Part shown: positions 1-5,285 of the stretch, in pieces | How the letters are laid out: every line of letters starts with the position of its first letter | How positions within the stretch are numbered: position 1 is the stretch's first letter | Origin: Thermoplasmata archaeon | Lineage (GTDB): Archaea > Thermoplasmatota > Thermoplasmata > RBG-16-68-12 > JAGMCJ01 | Length of the DNA: 5,664 nt | Direction: 5' to 3' | Assembly: GCA_023129265.1 (NCBI GenBank) | Contig: JAGMCJ010000075.1 | Span: 1-5,664, forward strand | Program-made: the position numbers and the translations under genes | The notes under the pieces: generated by a model | Seen by the model: only the letters and a program-made list of their open reading frames with translations | Database searches by the model: none | What the model was told of the DNA's origin: nothing

Positions 1-702
1 TAAGAGAGACAGGTTGTGCATGAGATAGTTGACGTACTCAAACCCCTTCAGTTTGCTCGTCCCCGCCTTCCTGTCGATGAATGTGATGGGTACCTCCATC
101 AGGTTCGTGTAGTTGCCCTTCACTATAATCTCTAGTCCGATTTTGAATCCCTTTGGGTTGAGGTCGACATCGGCGATGACGTTCCTTCTGAGGAAGAAGA
201 AACCTGACATCGGGTCAGTCGTGTCCGCAAGGGGCTTGGAGAGCATCTCAGCACCCTTGGAGATCAGTCTGCGGGTAAACGGCCAATTCTCTATTCGCCC
301 CCCATCCATGTACCTGCTCCCGAATACCAGGTCGGCCTCTCGGTTGAGTATGGGCCTGACAAGATCCGGTATGGATTCCGGCGGGTGGCTCAGGTCGGCG
401 TCGATGACTCCCAATATGTTCCCGCTGGCAACCTCAAATCCTTTCAGGACTGCAGAGGACAGGCCTCTCTCCTCCTTCCTGATGATGGTCCTTACCGCGA
501 ATGTCTTCCCAAGTTCCTCGGCCAAAGTGCCGGTTCCGTCCGGCGAGTCGTCGTCAACGACCACGACCTCACCCCGAATACCTTCTTGCTCGAAGACGGT
601 GAAGATCCTCTCAACGAGTTCCTCGATGTTCTCCCTCTCATTGTACGTGGGTACGACGACCGAGACTCTTTCCTCTTCCGTCATTGCGTCCAAATCCATC
701 AT
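1..702 (-). CDS. GT2 glycosyltransferase, dolichol-phosphate mannose synthase (DPM1)-like, partial (C-terminus beyond window)
   Basis: The predicted role is transfer of a hexose from a nucleotide sugar to polyprenyl (dolichyl) phosphate on the cytoplasmic face, giving the lipid-linked donor for GT-C enzymes. I translated 234 residues on the minus strand, open at the left edge. Visible GT2 motifs are VVVPTYNERENI (15-26), VVVVDDDSPDGT (46-57), the metal-binding DADLSHPPE (101-109), FGSRY (127-131), TDPMSGFF (162-169), and FIDRKAGTSKL (208-218). The last two motifs are typical of DPM1-like enzymes. The start at 702 is chosen because its ATG overlaps the upstream TGA (ATGA), implying translational coupling; in-frame ATGs at 699 and 684 are alternatives. 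The product is already near full length for a catalytic-only DPM1. Whether a GtrA-like membrane tail follows cannot be seen. The family call is secure; the sugar is not determined. Confidence 0.93.
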   Translation of the reverse strand, partial: MMDLDAMTEEERVSVVVPTYNERENIEELVERIFTVFEQEGIRGEVVVVDDDSPDGTGTLAEELGKTFAVRTIIRKEERGLSSAVLKGFEVASGNILGVIDADLSHPPESIPDLVRPILNREADLVFGSRYMDGGRIENWPFTRRLISKGAEMLSKPLADTTDPMSGFFFLRRNVIADVDLNPKGFKIGLEIIVKGNYTNLMEVPITFIDRKAGTSKLKGFEYVNYLMHNLSLL

Positions 703-2078
703 GCAGTCCGCTCGTACACATATACTGTGGTGTCGAAGATGTTACATGGGGACGAGTACACTCTATCATATTCCGCCTGAATCTTCGTCTCCGCGGAAGC
801 GTTCTCAAGAAGGCTTTCGAGTCTAGCGACATCGACGACCAAGAACGTATGATTGCCCGACAGGAAGTCCTCGGCAGTGAGTCTCACGACCTCGTGGTCT
901 CCGAAATGGTAGCTCATCACGGAATAATCCCCGCTGATTATGCTGTCACCATCTGCCATTCTGCTGTCCACGAATCTCACAGTCTCATTCATTGCGTCGG
1001 ATTTGAATAGAAAGAGAAAGCCGCAAAGGCTTACGACAAGGAAGACGACGAGCACGATCATCAGCACTCTGCGGTATCTGTAACCAGCCCATGCCAGAAG
1101 GGGGATGAACGGAAGGAGGACTGAGTAGTCATAATGAGGTCCCATGACAGTGTAGCTCAGCGAGAACAGCAGGGAAGCTATCAGCCAAACGACGAGGAAG
1201 AGGTTGATTGTGCTCAGACCTCTGAGTGAACGGAAGAACTTCCATCCGTTTGCTCTGAGAACGGTTCCAGCGAGCAGTGCCACGGGGACGAAGCCCACGT
1301 TCACCCAGCCAATGAATGTCAGGAGAGAAACGAAGTTGCTGGAAATGAATGGCTGTCCCCAGACGGTGTAGACGGAAGGATTCGAGAACTTCACTAAGTG
1401 GAAGCCGAGGAAGCCCGACATTAGCATCATGATATAGACAGGCGTGACTATGACAGCAAAGACAGCAACTGAGACCCAGAACACCTTCTTCTTGTGAAGC
1501 TTGGTCTTGAGAACGTAGAAGAGGAGGGGAACAAGGACAACAAAAGCAACGACCTTGGTGATGCAGGCAAGACCGAGAAGAACAGCACTCGCTATGCCAT
1601 CTCTTGGCTTCCCAGCCTTGTCGAACCTTATGAGGAAGAGCAGCGTGAGAAAGAGGAAGAAGCTCATGAGCGGCTCAAGCACGACTTCTCTCGTCACAAA
1701 CACTGCGAGCGGTGAAAGGGCGAAAGCCGCTGCACAGATCAACCCCAACTCCTCATCCTTCAGGGCCTTTCCGACGAGGAACAGAACGAGTGTCGTTGCC
1801 ACGCCGAGTAGGACCACGAACCCTCTTGCCACAAGCCAACTTGAACCGAAAGCGGAGAAGATTCCGGCGAGAATGTACATGAACAGCGGCGGGTGGTCCC
1901 GAAGGAAGTGAGGGTCATATGCGCCTCCGTGGTCCACGATGTGCATTGCCCTCAGTGAATACTCCGCCTCGTCATACCAGTAGGATGCAAACTCTGGGGT
2001 GTTGTTCACGACCCTCAGGAATAGGGCCAAGAGCAGGATCGACAGCAGAGCGACGGTCTTCCTCTCTGGAGTGAGCAC
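699..2078 (-). CDS. PMT/ArnT-like GT-C family membrane glycosyltransferase (459 aa)
   Basis: This polytopic membrane protein is predicted to use a polyprenyl-phosphate sugar to glycosylate a protein or lipid on the outer face. I see about 11-12 hydrophobic helices between residues 8 and 358, then a soluble tail of about 100 residues. The first extracellular loop carries YWYDEAEY (33-40), with the Asp-Glu pair D36/E37 expected as GT-C metal/catalytic acids. It is followed by DHPPLF (61-66), a hallmark of the PMT_2 (GT39/GT83-like) group; REVVLEP (130-136) fits a later conserved loop. The start is GTG at 2078, because an in-frame stop lies just upstream (TAA at 2105-2103) and no ATG lies between. 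No Shine-Dalgarno is visible, so the message may be leaderless. It overlaps the downstream DPM1-like gene by 4 nt, consistent with a donor-maker/donor-user pair. Acceptor and sugar are unknown. Confidence 0.9.
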   Translation of the reverse strand: MLTPERKTVALLSILLLALFLRVVNNTPEFASYWYDEAEYSLRAMHIVDHGGAYDPHFLRDHPPLFMYILAGIFSAFGSSWLVARGFVVLLGVATTLVLFLVGKALKDEELGLICAAAFALSPLAVFVTREVVLEPLMSFFLFLTLLFLIRFDKAGKPRDGIASAVLLGLACITKVVAFVVLVPLLFYVLKTKLHKKKVFWVSVAVFAVIVTPVYIMMLMSGFLGFHLVKFSNPSVYTVWGQPFISSNFVSLLTFIGWVNVGFVPVALLAGTVLRANGWKFFRSLRGLSTINLFLVVWLIASLLFSLSYTVMGPHYDYSVLLPFIPLLAWAGYRYRRVLMIVLVVFLVVSLCGFLFLFKSDAMNETVRFVDSRMADGDSIISGDYSVMSYHFGDHEVVRLTAEDFLSGNHTFLVVDVARLESLLENASAETKIQAEYDRVYSSPCNIFDTTVYVYERTA

Positions 2079-2095
2079 GTCGTGTGTATCAATTG

Positions 2096-2110
2096 GGCTT
2101 TCTTAAGTCT
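2096..2110 (-). promoter_or_regulatory. Possible TATA region for the GT-C/GT2 operon
   Basis: Reading the minus strand, an A/T-rich ACTTAAGAAAG lies about 20-30 nt before the GTG at 2078. In archaea this spacing would place the transcription start almost at the GTG. That matches the missing Shine-Dalgarno and suggests a leaderless message. The match to TTTAWATA is poor, so this is a weak call. Confidence 0.3.
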
Positions 2111-2204
2111 TGCCTACATGCGAGAGCCTCCGCTGATGCGATCCAGTTGATTGATTGCATCATGGCAGAACTCGTGATGACCACGAAGAAGATTGCCATC
2201 AGGC

Positions 2205-2218
2205 AAAATGTAATATAG
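2205..2218 (+). promoter_or_regulatory. Archaeal-type BRE/TATA promoter of the rubrerythrin gene
   Basis: AAAATG followed by TAATATAG resembles an archaeal BRE plus TATA box. Its centre (about 2214) predicts a transcription start near 2240, about 22 nt before the ATG at 2262. That leaves room for the AGGAAGGTG ribosome-binding site at 2248-2256. The dyad at 2193-2206 abuts and slightly overlaps its upstream side. Confidence 0.55.
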
Positions 2219-2247
2219 ACTCTAGCAGGTAAGTGCTCAGCAGCAAA

Positions 2248-2256
2248 AGGAAGGTG
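2248..2256 (+). promoter_or_regulatory. Ribosome-binding site that decides the rubrerythrin start
   Basis: AGGAAGGTG ends 5 nt before the ATG at 2262, a good Shine-Dalgarno distance. An in-frame GTG at 2256 would sit inside this motif, so the ATG at 2262 is preferred. Confidence 0.6.
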
Positions 2257-2261
2257 TGGGA

Positions 2262-2801
2262 ATGGCAAAGGTAAGGGTATTCAGATGCAGGATTTGCGGC
2301 GACCCGTACATAGGGGTCGAACCGCCCTCAAGGTGCCCGTTCTGCGGGGCGCAGGCCCAGTATTTTGTGGAAGCGGACAAGTGGAACCCGAACGAGTTCA
2401 ACGTCGAGCTGAGTGACCAGGCCCGCGAGGACCTCGAGGCGGCGCTGAAGCTTGAGTTGAGCAACACAGCGTTCTACACATGCGCCGAGAACGTCGCAAA
2501 GAACAGCGGGGACGAGTACGGCTTCGCCAAGTTCAAGTCGCTGAGGAAGGTGGAGAGCGAGCACGCGAGCGCGATAAGCAAGTTCCTGAAGATGTCCAAG
2601 CCGCCGATTGAGGCGGGGACGTGCAGCCAGGAGTTCAAGGAGAACACGCAGGAAGGCTCGGAGCGGGAGGACCGCGCGATTAAGGCCTATGCAACCTTCA
2701 GGGACAGGGCGACAGAGCCCAGGTTGAAGGAGTTCTTCAGCGCACTTGTTGAGATCGAGACCGACCACCTGGACCTACACGCGGAGAATCTGGGGCAGTA
2801 G
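2262..2801 (+). CDS. Reverse-type rubrerythrin (N-terminal rubredoxin-like domain plus ferritin-like diiron domain), 179 aa
   Basis: This is a cytoplasmic peroxide-detoxifying non-haem iron protein, expected to reduce H2O2 at a diiron centre using electrons passed through an Fe(Cys)4 site. The N-terminus has C9-x2-C12 and C25-x2-C28 in a short rubredoxin-like knuckle (CRICGDPYIG then CPFCG). The four-helix ferritin-like domain spans about 50-178. Candidate iron ligands are E65 in helix A, E98-x-x-H101 (ESEH) in helix B, E134 or E136 in helix C, and E166-x-x-H169 (ETDH) in helix D. Having the rubredoxin part first is the reverse of classical rubrerythrin and is common in anaerobic archaea and bacteria. 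It appears monocistronic with its own TATA and Shine-Dalgarno; the physiological electron donor is not encoded here. Peroxidase function is inferred from the family; other ferritin-like oxidoreductase roles are possible. Confidence 0.92.
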   Translation: MAKVRVFRCRICGDPYIGVEPPSRCPFCGAQAQYFVEADKWNPNEFNVELSDQAREDLEAALKLELSNTAFYTCAENVAKNSGDEYGFAKFKSLRKVESEHASAISKFLKMSKPPIEAGTCSQEFKENTQEGSEREDRAIKAYATFRDRATEPRLKEFFSALVEIETDHLDLHAENLGQ

Positions 2802-2866
2802 ACTTTCGTAGCTTGCATGGTCTAGGGGGTAGCGATGGGCATCCTTTCCGACTCGGTCAGAACCGC

Positions 2867-2887
2867 GGCGGAATCGTGGTTTCCGCT
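2867..2887 (+). repeat. Inverted repeat: possible operator or rubrerythrin transcript hairpin
   Basis: GCGGAA (2868-2873) and TTCCGC (2881-2886) are perfect inverted copies around a 7-nt loop, extendable by one G-T pair at 2867/2887. The repeat ends 4 nt before the BRE/TATA at 2892, where an archaeal regulator would act on the next gene. It could instead be a 3' hairpin of the rubrerythrin message; no T-run follows, which argues against a classical terminator. Confidence 0.45.
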
Positions 2888-2891
2888 CAAG

Positions 2892-2904
2892 AAGGATTAA
2901 ATAG
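2892..2904 (+). promoter_or_regulatory. BRE/TATA promoter of the six-helix membrane protein gene
   Basis: AAGGATTAAATAG combines a purine BRE-like start with a TTAAATA box centred near 2900. It predicts a transcription start near 2926, only about 9 nt before the GTG at 2935, so the message would be nearly leaderless. The same 13 bases recur at 5221-5233 in front of another start codon, which supports a real promoter motif. Confidence 0.65.
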
Positions 2905-2934
2905 GTCCAGAACGTTGAATTCCGAGGGATTGTC

Positions 2935-3555
2935 GTGGAGAGGGTGAAGATCCGAGAGGTCTCCGTGATTCTCACGTTGGTCTTGTTTGCCCTTGGGGTC
3001 TATCTACTTACACTCGATATGCTCCAATTAATGCTAGGCCGGTGGACTGCAACCTGGTATGTTGGCCCGGTTCTCATTCTTGTTTCCTTCATACTCTTTG
3101 TTACTGTGACCTTCCTATTGCGACAGAGGGCCCCGCGTAAGTTCACATCTAGAGAGTTGATCATCACCGTTGGTGTGCTTCTTCTCAGCACTGGGCTTTT
3201 CTGGATTTCTGCTTACTACATGCTTACAGGCAACGTGCTACAGTTCATGACGGAACGCTATGACTACTTCCCACACAGTCTGGCTTTGATAGTCGCAGGT
3301 TTTGTCATCGCTTCGATAGGCTTGCTGAGGCCCATCACAATATCGGACGAGAAAGTGAGATCCGATATGGGAGTGATGATAACAGGGTTGGCTCTTATCC
3401 ACGTCGGGGTAGTTCTTTCGATTCTATGGCTTCCTCAGACGAGGAGCCTCCCCCTCTTCCTCACGGCCATCGGACCGATTCTGACGTTGATTGGAGTGCT
3501 GGTTGTATCAGGAAACACCCTGTCCCGCAGAGGAATCCTGCAACACTGGCGTTGA
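2935..3555 (+). CDS. Uncharacterised six-helix integral membrane protein with apparent three-fold internal repeat (206 aa)
   Basis: I do not recognise this family. Hydrophobic segments lie at about 9-27, 42-62, 75-96, 115-131, 146-166 and 172-191. They are joined by short charged loops (RQRAPRKF at 63-70, SDEKVRSD at 137-144), with a short basic tail. The helices fall into three similar pairs. The first helix of each pair reads roughly L-x-L-x-x-x-G-V/L, and the second in units 1 and 3 contains GPVLILV and GPILTLI. There is no signal peptide, catalytic motif or metal site. The start is GTG at 2935, 4 nt after a weak GAGGGA element; GTG 2944 is an alternative. Codon choice is less G/C-biased than in the CoA-transferase and SDR genes. 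It ends 13 nt from the convergent beta-subunit gene. A role in membrane sensing or transport would be speculation. Confidence 0.75.
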   Translation: MERVKIREVSVILTLVLFALGVYLLTLDMLQLMLGRWTATWYVGPVLILVSFILFVTVTFLLRQRAPRKFTSRELIITVGVLLLSTGLFWISAYYMLTGNVLQFMTERYDYFPHSLALIVAGFVIASIGLLRPITISDEKVRSDMGVMITGLALIHVGVVLSILWLPQTRSLPLFLTAIGPILTLIGVLVVSGNTLSRRGILQHWR

Positions 3556-3568
3556 TGAGCCACAGCAA

Positions 3569-4315
3569 TCAGAGCGAGTTCCTCGCAACCCCAAGCGGGT
3601 CGATTTCCCGCATGAGTTCCAGTTCCTCTTCAGTTGGAAGTCCCGTCTGAGGCACGTCATCGGGGATTCTCAGCTCAAAACCCGTATTCTGCACCACATC
3701 GTCCACCGAGACGCCAGGATGAACGGACTTCAACTGCATTCTCTCCTCATCGAAGTCCATCACGCAGATCGGCGTGACGACCAGAGACGGCCCTCCGCCT
3801 GGGAAGTCCTTGCCGTCAACGAATCCAGGGCCGCTGATGAAATCCACCTTCTCCACGAACGTCCGCGTGCTGTGATTCATCGAGTAGATCGCAAACCTTC
3901 TCGCCCGCGAGAGGAACGGCAGTCCGACAGAACCGGGACCGCGGAACTTAATCTCGCCAGGCTTCCCGATGCCGAGGAGATTGCAGTTCCCCCGCTTATC
4001 AATCTGCAACCCGCCCGCGAAAAAGATGTCTATCTCCGTCCTCGCCTCGAAGTCTATGACGTCGGAGAGCGGGAGGACGGCTTCCGCCTTGAGGAGCCTG
4101 TCATCGCACGAGGACGCGACGAGCGGCTCAAGCAAAGGATTCACCGCCCCGCTCCCGCCAGCGATGTACGTCAGGTTGGGTGCGTGAGTCATCTGGGCCA
4201 AGCGGGATGCAAGCATCGGTATCGCGCTGAAGGCACCCATGATGGCGACATCCCCGTCCTCGAGATGCTTCGAGAGGACCGATGCCATCAGCTCAGCGGT
4301 TTTGACCTCTACCAT
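3569..4315 (-). CDS. CoA-transferase beta subunit, GctB/IpdB-like, lacking the canonical catalytic Glu (248 aa)
   Basis: This is the second subunit of a class I-type (COG2057) CoA transferase, cytoplasmic and paired with the alpha subunit upstream. Family hallmarks are FFAGGLQIDKRGNCN (98-112), KFRGPGSVGLPF (123-134), NHSTRTFVEKVDFISGPGF (in the middle), and the C-terminal VHPGVSVDDVVQNTGFEL then LPTEEELELMREIDP. The last block resembles IpdB and GctB tails. Canonical subunits carry a catalytic Glu in an E-x-G motif after the strand near residue 50; here the stretch reads TYIAGGSGAVN (49-59) with no Glu. That points to a hydrolase-like or altered chemistry, as known for IpdAB. The start is ATG 4315, 5 nt after GGAGGG (4325-4330), overlapping the alpha stop by 7 nt. 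A longer in-frame start at 4438 only reads through the alpha gene and is rejected. Confidence 0.9.
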   Translation of the reverse strand: MVEVKTAELMASVLSKHLEDGDVAIMGAFSAIPMLASRLAQMTHAPNLTYIAGGSGAVNPLLEPLVASSCDDRLLKAEAVLPLSDVIDFEARTEIDIFFAGGLQIDKRGNCNLLGIGKPGEIKFRGPGSVGLPFLSRARRFAIYSMNHSTRTFVEKVDFISGPGFVDGKDFPGGGPSLVVTPICVMDFDEERMQLKSVHPGVSVDDVVQNTGFELRIPDDVPQTGLPTEEELELMREIDPLGVARNSL

Positions 4316-5205
4316 GGGACGCCCCCCTCCATCAGCTCCTTGGCCTTCTCGCGCCCGCCGATCACCTCCAGGTACTCTTCGTTGTCCTTCGGCCCGCGAA
4401 CGTATCTGTCCAGGTACGCGTCGAAATCCTCCTTGCACGCTCCCAGGTATTCCTTGATGTGACCCTCATCGTACCGGTAATACCGATGCGACGCTGTTGG
4501 ATGACAACCGAACGGCGTATTGACAACGGCATCGACGAGGAAAGCGGGAACATCGACGCGCATGGCATTCTCGAGAATGTACTCGTGGGGCACGACCTCC
4601 TCGACCTGAAGGATGACCTTGTCGCTCGCCTTGATCATGAGAAAGTCGTTGAACTTGCTGCCTTCGAATATCGCGTTCCCGTACTCGTCCGCCTTCTGGC
4701 AGTGAACCAAGGCGACATCTGGTTGCAGCGCCGGAAGGCATGCGACCTTCTCCCCGCCAAAGGGGTCCGATGTCCACCTGTAGTCCTCCTCGTTCATGGA
4801 CGGCACGGACGTCGCCTCTAGACCTCTCGGCAGTGGTATGAAGGGCATGGAACTCGCCCCCGCGCGAAGCGTAAACGTGACGAACGCTTCATCACACTCG
4901 CGGACCTTCAGCTTCCCGCTCTCCGCGAACTTCCTGAAGTTGGGCGCGAGGCCGAGATGCTCCATGCCGACGTACGCGCAGTAGAGCTCGTCGACAAGAC
5001 CTGCACCGATGAGCATGTCCGCGTTCACGGAGCCAGAAGGACTCGTGATCAGCCTTCCGATTCCAACGTTCTGTCGTATGACCTCGCGAATGAGCGCCAT
5101 CGTGTTGTTGTGCATATGCATTCCGCCGATGGCGACGAAGCATCCGTCCTTCATGAAGCGCTCGACCGCCTCTTTCGCACTCAAAACCTTCTCCGTTCTG
5201 GCCAT
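4309..5205 (-). CDS. CoA-transferase alpha subunit, GctA/IpdA-like (298 aa)
   Basis: This is the first subunit of the heteromeric CoA transferase (COG1788 type), binding CoA or acyl-CoA with the beta subunit. Visible features are DGCFVAIGGMHMHNNTMALIREV (approximately 20-42, replacing the usual GGFG-like glycine loop), GAGLVDELYCAYVGME (67-82), GLAPNFRKF (85-93), ECDEAF (103-108), and SMPFIPLPRGL (119-129). The block GLAPNFR followed by PFIP is characteristic of the GctA/IpdA branch. E103 or E106 lies in the region where IpdA is reported to place its catalytic Glu; the exact match needs an alignment. The start is ATG 5205, preceded by a strong AGGGGAGG site (5209-5216). An in-frame upstream ATG at 5310 would run through the divergent promoter into the SDR gene and is rejected. 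Translation is coupled to the beta subunit. Substrate unknown. Confidence 0.9.
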   Translation of the reverse strand: MARTEKVLSAKEAVERFMKDGCFVAIGGMHMHNNTMALIREVIRQNVGIGRLITSPSGSVNADMLIGAGLVDELYCAYVGMEHLGLAPNFRKFAESGKLKVRECDEAFVTFTLRAGASSMPFIPLPRGLEATSVPSMNEEDYRWTSDPFGGEKVACLPALQPDVALVHCQKADEYGNAIFEGSKFNDFLMIKASDKVILQVEEVVPHEYILENAMRVDVPAFLVDAVVNTPFGCHPTASHRYYRYDEGHIKEYLGACKEDFDAYLDRYVRGPKDNEEYLEVIGGREKAKELMEGGVPW

Positions 5206-5207
5206 TA

Positions 5208-5216
5208 ACCTCCCCT
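5208..5216 (-). promoter_or_regulatory. Strong ribosome-binding site of the CoA-transferase alpha gene
   Basis: AGGGGAGGT on the minus strand lies just before TTAATG. It is among the best Shine-Dalgarno matches in the window and fixes the alpha start at 5205, rather than any ATG farther upstream. Confidence 0.7.
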
Positions 5217-5220
5217 CGCT

Positions 5221-5233
5221 AAGGATTAAATAG
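5221..5233 (+). promoter_or_regulatory. BRE/TATA promoter of the SDR gene
   Basis: AAGGATTAAATAG is identical to the element at 2892-2904. With a centre near 5229 it predicts a transcription start near 5255 and a leader of about 31 nt that includes GAGGGGG (5274-5280) before ATG 5286. Confidence 0.6.
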
Positions 5234-5239
5234 AGTCGC

Positions 5240-5251
5240 CGCATTAACGCG
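5240..5251. repeat. Imperfect 12-bp palindrome, candidate operator
   Basis: CGCATTAACGCG is self-complementary at 10 of 12 bases (the A at 5243 and C at 5248 mismatch). Its axis, 5245.5, coincides with the midpoint of both start codons and both TATA centres. It would sit between the two predicted transcription starts (about 5236 and 5255), a good place for a dimeric regulator to control both genes. Confidence 0.45.
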
Positions 5252-5256
5252 CTCCG

Positions 5257-5270
5257 CCTATTAAACTTTC
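5257..5270 (-). promoter_or_regulatory. BRE/TATA promoter of the CoA-transferase genes
   Basis: On the minus strand GAAAG-TTTAATA-GG closely fits an archaeal purine BRE plus TATA. Its centre near 5262 predicts a start near 5236 and a 31-nt leader carrying the AGGGGAGGT site. A second A/T stretch on this strand (CTATTTAATCC, 5223-5233) lies too close to the ATG to leave room for that site. Confidence 0.55.
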
Positions 5271-5285
5271 TTTGAGGGGGATAGG

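Larger units (their letters stand above)
2079..2261. other. Divergent intergenic region between the glycosylation operon and the rubrerythrin gene
   Basis: These 183 nt separate two genes transcribed away from each other. They hold the weak minus-strand TATA near 2100 and the better plus-strand TATA at 2211-2217. A small dyad, TTGCC-N4-GGCAA, lies at 2193-2206. An open frame from GTG 2084 to TAG 2218 (44 codons) crosses the stretch, but its stop lies inside the TATA region and I do not call it a gene. No RNA gene is recognisable. Confidence 0.6.
2802..2934. other. Intergenic spacer between the rubrerythrin and membrane-protein genes
   Basis: These 133 nt carry no credible ORF. I tested them for a tRNA because of the GC-rich, stem-like look, but no T-arm consensus or matching acceptor stem was found. 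They contain the dyad at 2867-2887 and the TATA element at 2892-2904. Confidence 0.6.
5206..5285. promoter_or_regulatory. Symmetric divergent promoter region between CoA transferase and SDR genes
   Basis: These 80 nt separate two divergent start codons. They contain a plus-strand TATA (TTAAATA, 5226-5232), a minus-strand TATA (TTTAATA, complement of 5259-5265), a central imperfect palindrome (5240-5251), and a Shine-Dalgarno before each gene. Each TATA centre lies 57 nt from the ATG it would serve. The two core promoters interlock, so initiation complexes on the two sides would compete for space. Confidence 0.65.

Noticed and set aside
113..826. Plus-strand open frame (237 codons) opposite the GT2 gene
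   Set aside because: Ser-rich, low-quality translation. The opposite strand carries every DPM1-type motif and is clearly the coding strand.
2328..2768. Minus-strand open frame inside the rubrerythrin gene
   Set aside because: It is an antisense shadow of the rubrerythrin, whose Cys and ExxH motifs are intact on the plus strand.
2820..2865. Possible C/D box sRNA (GCGATGG and CGGTCAG elements)
   Set aside because: The box C and box D consensus are not met, and no C'/D' pair is visible.
2810..2890. tRNA-like GC-rich stretch after the rubrerythrin gene
   Set aside because: No GGTTC-type T-arm, no matching acceptor stem and no plausible anticodon arm could be assembled.
3491..4462. Long plus-strand open frame (323 codons) opposite the CoA-transferase genes
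   Set aside because: It lies antisense to two confidently identified subunits, is rich in Arg/His/Pro as expected from a GC-rich antisense frame, and shows no domain.
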